Below, in pieces: positions 1 to 6,122 of a stretch of DNA of 6,122 nt. This DNA is from Deltaproteobacteria bacterium (GTDB taxonomy: Bacteria; Myxococcota; Myxococcia; Myxococcales; Myxococcaceae). How positions within the stretch are numbered: the stretch's first letter is position 1; each line of letters opens with the position of its first letter. The notes beneath the pieces were generated by a model that saw only the letters and a list, made by a program, of their open reading frames with translations, had not been told where the DNA came from and did not search any database. The translations under genes and the position numbers were made by a program. The stretch is taken from positions 1-6,122 of the forward strand of contig VGRA01000171.1 of the NCBI GenBank assembly GCA_016875515.1, given 5' to 3'.

Positions 1-1
1 C

Positions 2-493
2 ATCGAGGGGCCGCAGTTCTCCACGCAGGCGGAGTCCCACCTGTTCCGCAGCTGGGGCGCCTCCGTGGTGGGGATGACCAACCTGCCGGAGGCGCGGCTC
101 GCCCGGGAGGCGGAGCTCTGTTACGCCACCGTGGCCATGGTGACGGACTTCGACTGCTGGCACCCGGACCACGGCGCGGTGACGGTGGACGAGGTGGTCC
201 GCGTCCTGAAGGCCAACGCCGGCGCCCTGGTGCGCGCGGTGGTGCCGCGGCTGGGCGCCCGCCCGGATGCGTGCCCGCACGGGTGCGACCGCGCACTCGA
301 GCACGCGGTGATGACGGCCCCGGCCGGCAGGGACCCGGCGGTGGTGGCCAGGCTGGACGCTCTCGGACGCGGCCCACGCCACCTCCGCCATGGTGGTGCG
401 CGGGGCCCCGCTCATCGGTGTCACCGCGGCCTACGGCGTGGCGCTGGCCCTGAAGGAGGACCCGTCCGACGCGGTGCTCGCCTCTGCGTGTGA
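2..493 (+). CDS. mtnP: S-methyl-5'-thioadenosine phosphorylase, 3' part with broken C-terminus
   Basis: The enzyme splits 5'-methylthioadenosine with phosphate into adenine and 5-methylthioribose-1-phosphate, an early cytosolic step of methionine salvage. The gene enters from the left edge, so the N-terminal half is outside. Visible family motifs are [10 protein letters not shown] (from base 8), MTNLPEA (substrate pocket) and [10 protein letters not shown], whose two Asp codons at 146 and 152 correspond to the adenine-contacting aspartates of the family. The bacterial CPHGCDRAL segment follows. Family-like sequence stops at VVARLDAL, near base 360. From there the frame reads out of phase through an mtnA fragment and ends at TGA 491-493, adding about 44 foreign residues. 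Only the last few native residues seem lost, so the enzyme might still fold. Identification is confident; whether it works is unknown. Confidence 0.85.
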   Translation: MEGPQFSTQAESHLFRSWGASVVGMTNLPEARLAREAELCYATVAMVTDFDCWHPDHGAVTVDEVVRVLKANAGALVRAVVPRLGARPDACPHGCDRALEHAVMTAPAGRDPAVVARLDALGRGPRHLRHGGARGPAHRCHRGLRRGAGPEGGPVRRGARLCV

Positions 494-830
494 CGTCCTT
501 GCAGCCACGCGCCCCACCGCCGGCAACCTGCACTGGGCCCTGCAGGCCATGCGGGAGGCGTTGCAGCCGCTGCCCCCGGGCGAGCGGCTGGAGGCGGCGC
601 TCTTGCGCGCGGATCGCCTGGCCGATGAGGACGTGGACACCTGCCGGGCCATTGGGGAACAGGCGCTGCCGCTGCTCGAGCGGACCGCGGTGGGGCAGGG
701 CTTCTGCGACGAGGTGTTCCGCGTCTGGGCGCGCGACAACCCCGGCACAAGGCTCGTCCCGGTCAACATGAACGAGGACGTCGGCTGGTTCGTGCGCAAG
801 GCATACGCGGACGCGCAGTCGCTGCCCTGA
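357..830 (+). pseudogene. mtnA: S-methyl-5-thioribose-1-phosphate isomerase fragment (mtnA remnant)
   Basis: MtnA converts methylthioribose-1-phosphate to methylthioribulose-1-phosphate, the step after MtnP. Recognisable sequence starts around base 357 (TLSDAAHA) and runs through [31 protein letters not shown] and DEDVDTCRAIGE to about base 685. The first usable start is ATG 390, giving 146 residues against roughly 350 in the family. No ribosome binding site precedes it, and stops at 309 and 312 close the frame upstream. About 40 N-terminal residues are missing, as is the whole C-terminal half with the catalytic Cys of the THCNAG motif and the later catalytic Asp. The Arg of VRGAP, part of the phosphate pocket, remains. 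The frame is open to TGA 828-830 but its last 48 or so residues are not MtnA-like. It overlaps the mtnP frame. It cannot be an active isomerase; a stable remnant protein is possible. Confidence 0.8.
687..830 (+). pseudogene. C-terminal tail resembling a STAS-like DUF4325 protein, fused in frame to the mtnA remnant
   Basis: After the MtnA-like segment the same open frame continues with VGQGFCDEVFRVW, a Pro-Gly turn, LVPVNMNEDV and FVRKA, then stops. MtnA has nothing like this. The pattern (V-G-Q-x-F-x-D-E-V-F-R, then a P-x-N-x-N-E-x-V strand-helix) recalls the last strand and helices of STAS-like DUF4325 domains, which often follow ATPase or regulatory modules. This comes from memory of the family, without an alignment. 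Only about 45 residues are present, less than half a domain, so this looks like the 3' end of a third gene brought next to mtnA by a deletion. The alternative is a divergent lineage-specific extension. Confidence 0.45.
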
Positions 831-844
831 GAGGGCGGGATGGG

Positions 845-1657
845 TCAGCTGCCGCTGTGCGCGGCGGACAGCGCCAGCCCCGCGCCGAACGCCGCTGCCG
901 CACAGGCTGCAAGCACCGCTGCCCCGCCCAGTCCGCCGGCGAGCGCGTGCGGCAGCTCCTGCCCGGCGTGGGCCTGCTCGGCGAGTGCGCGAAAGGCCAG
1001 CAGCGCGCCACAGGCCGTCGCCGCGCCAAGCAGGGGCCAGCGGCGCATGCGCCGCAGCACCGACCCGGCCGCGAGCAGGAGCTCGAGCAGCCCCCACGCC
1101 ACCGGCGCCCCGGCGAGCCAGCCCGCCGCGCTGCGCGCACCCAGCCTCACCACTTCCAGCGGCCCGGCGCGGTCCAGCACGTTGCCGCGCTCGTCCAGGA
1201 ACGTTGCCTGGAACTGCGAGCCCTCATCGGGTCCCTCGAACAGGCGCGCCACCAGCCGCGGGGCGGTGACGGGATGGGAGGAGCGCGTACTGCGCATCAC
1301 GCCAACGTGGGTGGCCGGGGGGATGCCTGGGCTGCCCTCCTCCGAGTGCGGCAGAAGCAGGTCCTCGAACATCACCTCGCCCTGCTCCAGGCCGGACTCC
1401 AACCGGAGCCGCTCGCGCAGCTCCGTGCTGATGCGGTTCCAGTGGCGCTGGAGCTCCTCCGGAGAAAGCCGGCCGTCCTGGTCGTCGTCCCCGCGGGACA
1501 GCAGCGACACGGGGAACGACGGGTTGGAGAGGGCGCGGTCCCCGCTCAGCCGCAGCGTGCCCGTGCCGTGAGACACGCCGTGGGCATGGGCCTCCGGCGG
1601 CACCCGTGCCGCGCAGAGGCCCAGCGCACAGGCCAGGATGAGTCGCTGCAAGGACAT
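845..1657 (-). CDS. secreted/membrane protein with one EF-hand loop and C-terminal membrane segments
   Basis: I do not recognise a named family for this 270-residue protein. A hydrophobic N-terminal stretch (residues 4-18) followed by AHAHG looks like a Sec signal peptide cleaved near residue 26. The loop [12 protein letters not shown] (residues 57-68) is a complete 12-residue EF-hand calcium loop, with acidic residues at positions 1, 3 and 5, Gly at 6, Leu at 8 and Glu at 12. The flanking segments are partly helical, but no second EF-hand is evident. Residues 110-172 are soluble and rich in beta-type sequence. Three hydrophobic segments follow at about 178-200, 207-224 and 238-266, so the C-terminus is probably in the inner membrane and the EF-hand domain outside the cytoplasm. 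The start ATG is 19 bases after the lipoprotein stop, with a weak AGG upstream, which suggests co-transcription. It converges on the mtnA remnant, with 14 bases between stops. Confidence 0.75.
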   Translation of the reverse strand: MSLQRLILACALGLCAARVPPEAHAHGVSHGTGTLRLSGDRALSNPSFPVSLLSRGDDDQDGRLSPEELQRHWNRISTELRERLRLESGLEQGEVMFEDLLLPHSEEGSPGIPPATHVGVMRSTRSSHPVTAPRLVARLFEGPDEGSQFQATFLDERGNVLDRAGPLEVVRLGARSAAGWLAGAPVAWGLLELLLAAGSVLRRMRRWPLLGAATACGALLAFRALAEQAHAGQELPHALAGGLGGAAVLAACAAAAFGAGLALSAAHSGS

Positions 1658-1676
1658 ACCAGACCTGCGCGCGCGG

Positions 1677-1889
1677 CTACGGACGGCAGGTGCCCTGGTT
1701 GCAGGTCATCTGGCCGCCGGAGGGGGAGGGCGGGCAATCCGAGGAGGTGGCGGTGTTCCCGCCCGTGCCTCCGCTGGCACCGCCCGTGTTTCCACCCATC
1801 CCGCCCCCGGTGCCGGCGTCAGGAGAGGAGTTGCAAGGCCCCCCGCACGCGGAGAGGAGGAGGACGAGGGAGACGAGAAGTGGGCGCAT
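1677..1889 (-). CDS. small Gly-rich lipoprotein with C-terminal cysteines
   Basis: This 70-residue protein starts [15 protein letters not shown]: a basic n-region, a hydrophobic core and a clear lipobox (LSAC, Cys15), so it should be lipidated and anchored in the envelope. Mature length is only 56 residues. A PDAG motif is followed by a Gly/Asn/Thr linker (about residues 27-45) made of GG-x-x-GG units. The C-terminal part carries Cys at 52, 63 and 68, with a further Cys at 19, enough for one or two disulfides. No functional domain is visible. It lies 58 bases after the FG-GAP gene stop and 19 bases before the EF-hand gene, all on the same strand. Small lipoproteins with Gly-rich linkers are common in myxobacteria. 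It could be a truncated larger lipoprotein, but the frame ends cleanly at TAG. Confidence 0.7.
   Translation of the reverse strand: MRPLLVSLVLLLSACGGPCNSSPDAGTGGGMGGNTGGASGGTGGNTATSSDCPPSPSGGQMTCNQGTCRP
1755..1811 (-). repeat. low-complexity Gly-rich linker coding repeat
   Basis: This stretch encodes residues 27-45 of the small lipoprotein, a run of GG separated by one or two Asn, Thr, Ala, Ser or Met residues. The DNA is a loose GGN-rich repeat, the sort of tract that changes length by slippage. It is probably a flexible spacer holding the cysteine-bearing C-terminus away from the membrane. Confidence 0.5.
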
Positions 1890-1947
1890 TGCGCAAAACG
1901 CCAGGGAAGTCGCTCGCTGGATGGCCAGTCCTGTTTGCGAGGGGCCG

Positions 1948-3843
1948 TCACCGGCTGGGGCCCTCGCAGGCCAGGGTGGGGCTCCCCTCCGTGACGGTGA
2001 GGAACTGGTTCACCGCCACGTCGGTGAACACCTCCACGTGCGGCGGCTGGGTGGGCCAGCGCACCTCCAGCCGGTCCACGCGCCGGGCGTCCCCCAGCCC
2101 GAAGTGGGCGAACGCCCCCACCTGCGCGCCGAAGGTGCCGCCCCCGCCGGGAATCTCCCGCACCTGCGTCAGGCACCCCGCCGTCACCGTCACCCGCGCC
2201 CCAATGCCCTGCCGGTTGGCGGTGGTGCCGCGCAGCGTGACGTGCAGGAAGGCGTGCTGCGGCGGGGTGAGGTTCTCGTACAGGTGCACCTGGTCCCGCC
2301 CCTCCGGCGCGGCCACGCCGTTGACGTTGTGGACGCTGCCCGTCACCAGGTCCAGGTCCCCGTCCCGGTCGAAGTCCCCCACCGTGCTGCCGTTGCTCGC
2401 CACCAGGCTCGCCGCAATGCCGGACGCGGGCGTCAGGTTGAGGAAGGTGTGGTCCTCGCGCTGCCAGTACAGCCAGCCGTGGTTCCCCGGGTAGGCGGAC
2501 TGCTCGATGAACAGGTCCAGCTGCCCGTCGTTGTCCAGGTCGAACCAGTGGGCGCCGTGGTCCCCCTCGTTGCCGCGCTCGGCGTTGTCCCCTGCAAGGC
2601 CGTTCAAGTCCCGGTCAATGCCCGTCTCGGCGAGCGCCGGCCGCTCGAAGGTGTAGCCCCCGTCCGCGCCGGTGTTGCGCAGGATGCGCGAGCGGTCCGC
2701 CTGGTTGCGCGGGTAGTCCCCATGCACCGTCTCCGCCTGGAACACGTCCATGTCCCCGTCGTTGTCGTAGTCCGCGCAGGCCGCGCCGAAGGTGTTGCCC
2801 CCCTGCCGCCACGAAGGCTCCGTGGGGTGGGGCTGGCCGTCCATGGCGAAGCCCGAGTCCGCGGACGCGTCCGTGAACAGCCCGCCCTCGTTGCGCCACA
2901 GCAGGTCCGGCATGAGCGCGTAGGCGGACACCAGCAGGTCCGCGTAGCCGTTGCCGTCCGTGTCGCACGCGGTGGCGCCGTAGGTGGCGCGGGACCAGGG
3001 GGCGCTCCCGCCGATGGGGCCGGGTGTCCCCAGCCCCGCCTGCACCGTGAAGGGGGTGAAGGTGCCGTCACCGTTGCCGCGGTACAGCTCGTCCTGCCAC
3101 GAGGTGACGTTGGGGTAGTCCTTCATGAAGTTACCGAGGAACAGGTCCAGCTTCCCGTCGTGGTCCGCGTCCAGGAACACCGCCGCGGCGGTGGAGCGCG
3201 GCCAGTCCTGGGACAGCCCGGAGTCCGCCACGCGCGTGAAGCGGCCGGCGCCGTCGTTGAGGTACAGCTCGTTCGGGTCCGGGTTGTACTTGTCGGACGC
3301 CGGAGACGAGGCGGCGCTGTAGCTGCCGCTGAACAGGTCCACGTCCCCGTCGTTGTCCACGTCCGCCAGGGTGAAGAGCGTGGCGGTCTGCCCCTCGCCG
3401 CCGTCGCGGTTCAGCCGGATGCCGCTCTCCGCGGTGGCCTCCACGAAGACGCGTCCCGCCCCGCCGTCCGGGTTGGGGACGTTGCGCCACAGGCGCTGCT
3501 TGTCCCTGCCGTTGGGCCGCTCGATGTTGAGCAGCTCCGGGTAGCCGTCCCCGTCCACGTCCGCGAGCACCACGCGCCAGCCCCGCGCCTCGCCCAGCCC
3601 CGCCTCCGCCCAGCGGTCCAGGAACAGCGGGACGGAAGGCGGCAGGGAGCCCAGCCGGGCAGGGGGCGCCTCGCACGCGGGCGGGGCGGCGAGCGGCTCC
3701 AGCCGGCAGGCGCCGGGGCCTCCTGCGTCCGGGGGCTGCGCCTCCGGGGTGGGCGAGGGGCGCTTGGGCGCACAGCCGGCGGCGAGGCAGCCCAGCAGGG
3801 CGGCAGCGGACAGCAGCGCGTGCGGCGTCATGGCGGTGGACAT
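1948..3843 (-). CDS. FG-GAP/VCBS repeat lipoprotein with ASPIC/UnbV domain (CRTAC1-like)
   Basis: This 631-residue envelope protein is of the CRTAC1/UnbV type; members are thought to be calcium-stabilised beta-propellers for surface binding, and a specific ligand cannot be read here. Counting from the second Met (base 3831), the N-terminus ends in LAAGC, giving a lipobox at Cys20, followed by a Pro-rich spacer. Seven acidic D-x-D-x-D/N-G loops occur at about residues 91, 157, 221, 290, 354, 431 and 486, each followed by a hydrophobic L-D-L-F-type strand, consistent with a seven-bladed propeller. Residues about 538-612 match ASPIC/UnbV (GIGARVTV, then [17 protein letters not shown]). ATG 3843 and ATG 3831 both give a plausible signal; neither has a good ribosome site, and the n-region lacks Lys/Arg, which is unusual. 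The frame stays open upstream antisense to ettA, but the signal peptide fixes the true start. Repeats are also visible in DNA: a 15-base identity at 2752 and 3343. It is the first gene of the minus-strand operon. Confidence 0.88.
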   Translation of the reverse strand: MSTAMTPHALLSAAALLGCLAAGCAPKRPSPTPEAQPPDAGGPGACRLEPLAAPPACEAPPARLGSLPPSVPLFLDRWAEAGLGEARGWRVVLADVDGDGYPELLNIERPNGRDKQRLWRNVPNPDGGAGRVFVEATAESGIRLNRDGGEGQTATLFTLADVDNDGDVDLFSGSYSAASSPASDKYNPDPNELYLNDGAGRFTRVADSGLSQDWPRSTAAAVFLDADHDGKLDLFLGNFMKDYPNVTSWQDELYRGNGDGTFTPFTVQAGLGTPGPIGGSAPWSRATYGATACDTDGNGYADLLVSAYALMPDLLWRNEGGLFTDASADSGFAMDGQPHPTEPSWRQGGNTFGAACADYDNDGDMDVFQAETVHGDYPRNQADRSRILRNTGADGGYTFERPALAETGIDRDLNGLAGDNAERGNEGDHGAHWFDLDNDGQLDLFIEQSAYPGNHGWLYWQREDHTFLNLTPASGIAASLVASNGSTVGDFDRDGDLDLVTGSVHNVNGVAAPEGRDQVHLYENLTPPQHAFLHVTLRGTTANRQGIGARVTVTAGCLTQVREIPGGGGTFGAQVGAFAHFGLGDARRVDRLEVRWPTQPPHVEVFTDVAVNQFLTVTEGSPTLACEGPSR

Positions 3844-3876
3844 GGCCCGGAAGAATGGCGCAAAACCCCTCGCACC
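3844..3876. promoter_or_regulatory. 33-base divergent intergenic region between the FG-GAP gene and ettA
   Basis: Both start codons face outward from this gap. It is too short to hold two full promoters, so at least one promoter must lie inside the opposing gene, or transcripts must begin at or near the start codon. I see no convincing -35/-10 pair, no operator palindrome and no purine-rich ribosome site for either gene. The ettA start is preceded by C-rich sequence, so a leaderless or very short leader is possible. The regulatory role is inferred from layout only. Confidence 0.3.
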
Positions 3877-5556
3877 ATGGCCGAGAACTTCATCTTCACG
3901 ATGCAGGACCTGAGGAAGGTCAAGAACGGGAAGGACATCCTCAAGGGCATCTACCTGTCCTTCTTCCCGGGGGCGAAGATCGGCGTCATCGGCCCCAACG
4001 GCGCCGGCAAGTCCACGCTCCTGCGCATCATGGCGGGGGTGGACCAGGAGTTCTTCGGCACGGCGCGGCCGGACCCGTCCGCGAAGGTGGGCTTCCTCCC
4101 GCAGGAGCCCCAGCTGGACCCCAAGCTGGACGTGCGCGGCAACGTGGAGCTGGGGGTGAAGTCCATCCGGGACACGCTCAACCGCTTCAATGAAATCTCC
4201 GCCGCCTTCGCCGAGCCCATGGACGATGCGCAGATGGAGAAGCTGCTCGCCGAGCAGGCGCGGCTGCAGGATGCCATTGACGCCTCCAACGCGTGGGAGC
4301 TGGACCGGACGCTGGACATCGCCATGGACGCGCTGCGGCTGCCGCCCGGGGACGCGGACGTCACCCAGCTGTCCGGCGGCGAGAAGCGCCGCGTGGCGCT
4401 GTGCCGCATCCTCCTGGAGAAGCCGGACCTGCTGCTGCTGGACGAGCCCACCAACCACCTGGACGCGGAGTCGGTGGCGTGGCTGGAGAAGGCGCTCAAG
4501 GACTACACGGGCACCATCGTCTCCGTGACGCATGACCGGTACTTCCTGGACAACGTGGCCGAGTGGATTCTGGAGCTGGACCGCGGGGAAGGGGTGCCCT
4601 GGAAGGGGAACTACTCCTCCTGGCTGGAGCAGAAGCAGAAGCGGCTGGAGATGGAGGAGAAGCAGGAGTCCTCGCGGCAGAAGTTCCTGCAGCGCGAGCT
4701 GGAGTGGGTGCGCTCCTCCCAGAAGGCCCGCCAGGCCAAGAGCAAGGCGCGCCTGGCCAAGTACGACGAGATGGTCAGCGAGGCCGGGAACGTGAAGGAG
4801 GTGACCGGGGAGATCTTCATCCCGCCGGGGCCCAAGCTGGGGGGCCTGGTGGTGGAGGCGCGGAACATCAAGAAGGGCTTCGGTGACCGGCTGCTGGTGG
4901 ACGACCTGTCCTTCAAGCTGCCGCCCAACGGCATCGTCGGCGTCATCGGCCCCAACGGCGCGGGCAAGACGACGCTGTTCAAGATGATCACCGGCAAGGA
5001 GCAGCCGGACGGCGGCGACTTCCGCGTGGGCGAGTCGGTGAAGGTGGCCTACGTGGACCAGTCCCGCGAGGCGCTCGAGGGGGAGAAGACGGTGTTCGAG
5101 GAGGTGTCCGGGGGGCTGGACTACATCGACCTCGGGCAGGGGCGGCGCATTGCCAGCCGGGCGTACCTGGCCAACTTCGCCTTCAAGGGGGACTCGCAGC
5201 AGAAGCGGGTGAAGGACCTGTCCGGCGGCGAGCGCAACCGCGTGCACCTGGCCAAGGTGCTGAAGATGGGCGGCAACCTGCTGCTGCTGGACGAGCCCAA
5301 CAACGACCTGGACGTGGAGACCATGCGGTCGCTGGAGGAGGGGTTGTACGGGTTTGCAGGCTGCGCCGTCATCATCAGCCACGACCGCTGGTTCCTGGAC
5401 CGCGTGGCCACGCACATCCTGGCCTTCGAGGGCGACAGCAAGGTCGTCTTCTTCGAGGGGAACTTCCAGGACTACGAGGCGGACAAGAAGAAGCGCCTGG
5501 GCGCGGACGCGCTGCAGCCGCGGCGCATCAAGTACAAGCCGGTCACGCGGCAGTAG
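3877..5556 (+). CDS. ettA: energy-dependent translational throttle protein EttA (ABC-F ATPase)
   Basis: EttA is a cytosolic ABC-F protein that binds the ribosomal E site and couples the first peptide-bond steps to the ATP/ADP ratio. Length here is 559 residues; E. coli EttA is about 555. ABC domain 1 has Walker A GPNGAGKS (39-46), signature LSGGE (165-169) and Walker [13 protein letters not shown] with catalytic Glu190. An arm insert lies at about 95-140, the segment that reaches the L1 stalk in EttA. The charged helical P-site tRNA interaction linker spans about 240-325 ([26 protein letters not shown]). ABC domain 2 has Walker A GPNGAGKT (358-365), signature LSGGE (448-452) and Walker B with Glu473. 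The tail [14 protein letters not shown] is near-identical to E. coli. The second D-loop reads DEPNNDLD, with Asn for the usual Thr. ATG 3877 is set by alignment to the EttA N-terminus; no Shine-Dalgarno is seen. A GC-rich hairpin begins right after TAG. Confidence 0.97.
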   Translation: MAENFIFTMQDLRKVKNGKDILKGIYLSFFPGAKIGVIGPNGAGKSTLLRIMAGVDQEFFGTARPDPSAKVGFLPQEPQLDPKLDVRGNVELGVKSIRDTLNRFNEISAAFAEPMDDAQMEKLLAEQARLQDAIDASNAWELDRTLDIAMDALRLPPGDADVTQLSGGEKRRVALCRILLEKPDLLLLDEPTNHLDAESVAWLEKALKDYTGTIVSVTHDRYFLDNVAEWILELDRGEGVPWKGNYSSWLEQKQKRLEMEEKQESSRQKFLQRELEWVRSSQKARQAKSKARLAKYDEMVSEAGNVKEVTGEIFIPPGPKLGGLVVEARNIKKGFGDRLLVDDLSFKLPPNGIVGVIGPNGAGKTTLFKMITGKEQPDGGDFRVGESVKVAYVDQSREALEGEKTVFEEVSGGLDYIDLGQGRRIASRAYLANFAFKGDSQQKRVKDLSGGERNRVHLAKVLKMGGNLLLLDEPNNDLDVETMRSLEEGLYGFAGCAVIISHDRWFLDRVATHILAFEGDSKVVFFEGNFQDYEADKKKRLGADALQPRRIKYKPVTRQ

Positions 5557-5575
5557 GGCGGCCGAGCAGGCCGCC
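5557..5575 (+). terminator. GC-rich hairpin directly after the ettA stop
   Basis: A perfect 7-base stem (GGCGGCC/GGCCGCC) with a 5-base loop begins at the base after the ettA stop codon. No T-run follows, so it is not a canonical intrinsic terminator. It could stabilise the mRNA 3' end or cause pausing. Short GC stems are common by chance in DNA this GC-rich. Confidence 0.35.
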
Positions 5576-5625
5576 GGAATGTCAGGCCCCGGGCGTACCG
5601 TGGGCATCGAAGTGCTTGGGAAAAC

Positions 5626-5678
5626 GCCCTCAAGATGTCCCGTTTGTCGAAGTCATGGAAACGGGACATCATGGGGGC
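5626..5678. repeat. long inverted repeat (20-base arms, 13-base loop), possible minus-strand terminator
   Basis: The arms are 5626-5645 and 5659-5678. The inner 12 bases of each arm (GATGTCCCGTTT / AAACGGGACATC) are perfectly complementary. The stem then extends through one A-A mismatch and one G-T pair for eight more positions. Read on the minus strand, the stem is followed within one base by TTTT (5624-5621), so it resembles an intrinsic terminator for transcription coming from the right toward the ettA 3' end. On the plus strand no T-run follows. Alternatives are an operator for the downstream small genes, a mobile palindromic repeat element, or an mRNA stabiliser. Arms of this quality are unlikely by chance. 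Confidence 0.6.
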
Positions 5679-5703
5679 ATGGTCCTCCAGGCGCTCGACA
5701 CCC

Positions 5704-5988
5704 ATGGCCTTCTCCCTTCCACTTCCCCGGAAGCTTGCATCCCAGTGGAAGGTGAAGATCCGGGACAGGGAGCGGCTCGAGCCGCCCCACGTCACCATCA
5801 TCCGGGCCGAACGCTCCTGGAGACTCAACCTGAGGACAGGCGAGTTCATGGACGTCTGGCCTGAGCCGGGCGAGGTCCCGGAGGCGTTGCAGAAGTGGAT
5901 CTTCTTGAACTGGCAACTGCTGCAGCGCGCCTGGGACGCGGCGTACCCGGAGAACAAGGTCCGGTGCTCGGAGGATCCAGATGAGTGA
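5704..5988 (+). CDS. small hypothetical protein, weakly DUF4160-like
   Basis: This protein has 94 residues from ATG 5704. Alternatives are ATG 5671 (105 residues, with GGAAACGGGA upstream) and ATG 5635 (117 residues). I prefer 5704 because the longer forms are partly encoded by the inverted repeat, but 5671 has the better ribosome site. The N-terminus (LPRKLASQWKVKI) is basic. It is followed by EPPHVTI and RSWRLNLRTGEF, then a C-terminal helix NWQLLQRAWDAAYPEN. The EPPHV motif, the following strand pair and a final helix with a conserved Trp recall DUF4160, a small domain often paired with a second small gene in toxin-antitoxin-like loci. The match is weak and from memory. No signal peptide or membrane segment is seen. 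Its stop overlaps the next gene's start (ATGAGTGA), indicating translational coupling. Confidence 0.6.
   Translation: MAFSLPLPRKLASQWKVKIRDRERLEPPHVTIIRAERSWRLNLRTGEFMDVWPEPGEVPEALQKWIFLNWQLLQRAWDAAYPENKVRCSEDPDE
5970..5974 (+). promoter_or_regulatory. Shine-Dalgarno GGAGG for the gene starting at 5981
   Basis: GGAGG lies six bases before ATG 5981, inside the end of the preceding small gene. It is the strongest ribosome binding site noticed in the window and decides that a real gene starts at 5981. Confidence 0.8.
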
Positions 5989-6122
5989 GCCGCTCGTCGT
6001 CGTGGAGGAGAAGCGCGCACTTCGTTCCCTGGTCCATTCCGGGACCCTCGTGAGTGCAGGCTCTGCACGCGCGCTCAAGGCGGCGCTTCTGCATGCGGAC
6101 GAGGGAAGCGTATGGGTTGCCC
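5981..6122 (+). CDS. hypothetical protein, N-terminal part, runs off the window
   Basis: The frame begins MSEPLVVVEEKRALRSLV and stays open to the right edge (47 residues). It overlaps the preceding gene by 8 bases and has a well-placed GGAGG, so the two are almost certainly one operon. The visible part is Ala/Leu-rich and probably helical (ARALKAALLHADEG), with no signal peptide or membrane segment. I recognise no family. The paired layout is consistent with a two-gene toxin-antitoxin or regulatory pair, but nothing in the residues proves it. The C-terminal part outside the window would be needed to name it. Confidence 0.65.
   Translation, partial: MSEPLVVVEEKRALRSLVHSGTLVSAGSARALKAALLHADEGSVWVA

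Larger units (their letters stand above)
5557..5703. other. intergenic stretch between ettA and the small gene pair
   Basis: Besides the two hairpins, this stretch shows no gene with family resemblance or a ribosome site. A frame open from ATG 5635 joins the downstream small gene, but its first 23 residues would be encoded by the inverted repeat and bases just after it. No tRNA-like fold or clear promoter boxes were recognised; any promoter for the downstream pair should lie here. Confidence 0.5.

Noticed and set aside
350..400. A single sequencing frameshift joining a natural mtnP-mtnA fusion.
   Set aside because: About 40 N-terminal MtnA residues and the mtnP end are missing, which a one- or two-base error would not cause.
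831..844. A terminator between the convergent mtnA remnant and the EF-hand gene.
   Set aside because: The 14-base gap contains no inverted repeat or T-run.
857..2494. A long plus-strand frame (545 codons) across the minus-strand genes.
   Set aside because: It is an Arg/Ala/Pro-rich shadow with no domain or ribosome site, antisense to three well-supported genes.
1889..3865. The shared short string GCGCAAAAC near the starts of the lipoprotein gene (about 1891) and the FG-GAP gene (about 3858).
   Set aside because: Nine bases in two places, in the same orientation relative to the start, is thin evidence for an operator. There is no palindrome and no third copy was noticed.
1690..5556. A 1288-codon open frame on the plus strand ending with ettA.
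   Set aside because: The part before 3877 is antisense to the FG-GAP and lipoprotein genes and is low-complexity. EttA homology starts at MAENF.
1948..5607. A 1219-codon open frame on the minus strand spanning the FG-GAP gene and all of ettA.
   Set aside because: The right half is antisense to ettA and gives a Val/Leu/His-rich sequence without domains. It is open because of GC-biased third positions. The lipobox signal near 3843 marks the real start.
5472..6068. Minus-strand open frames opposite the end of ettA and the small gene pair.
   Set aside because: They have no family resemblance and overlap ettA antisense. The plus strand has the strong Shine-Dalgarno and the coupled overlap.

Overview
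The window is very GC-rich with strongly GC-biased third codon positions. Its gene types are ones often seen in predatory or soil delta-proteobacteria: Gly-rich lipoproteins with a 'PDAG' motif, an FG-GAP/UnbV lipoprotein and many secreted proteins of unknown role. A myxobacterium (Myxococcus/Corallococcus/Archangium-like) is the best guess. That assignment is inference from composition and gene style, not from a marker gene.

Layout. (1) Bases 2-830, + strand: a damaged methionine-salvage locus. The C-terminal part of S-methyl-5'-thioadenosine phosphorylase (mtnP) runs, one frame off, straight into an internal piece of S-methyl-5-thioribose-1-phosphate isomerase (mtnA). The mtnA piece lacks its N-terminus and its catalytic C-terminal half. 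It continues in frame into a short tail that resembles the end of a STAS-like DUF4325 protein. (2) Bases 845-3843, - strand: three genes in a row, probably one operon read right to left. They encode a seven-repeat FG-GAP/VCBS lipoprotein with an ASPIC/UnbV domain, a 70-residue Gly-rich lipoprotein, and a membrane protein with a signal peptide and one textbook EF-hand loop. (3) Bases 3877-5556, + strand: a complete ettA, the ABC-F translation factor, divergent from the operon across only 33 bases. (4) Bases 5557-5703: no gene seen, but two inverted repeats, one of them long. (5) Bases 5704-6122, + strand: a small gene weakly resembling DUF4160, overlapping by 8 bases a second gene with a strong ribosome binding site that runs off the window.

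How the genes relate. ettA is a housekeeping translation gene with no evident tie to its neighbours. The minus-strand operon looks like an envelope or surface module: two lipoproteins and one membrane-anchored protein, two of the three with calcium-type acidic loops. The methionine-salvage remnants look like decay by deletion. I found no rRNA, tRNA, CRISPR array, transposase or integrase. The most notable points are the three-part gene mosaic at the left end and the long inverted repeat after ettA. Neither is enough to claim a new system.
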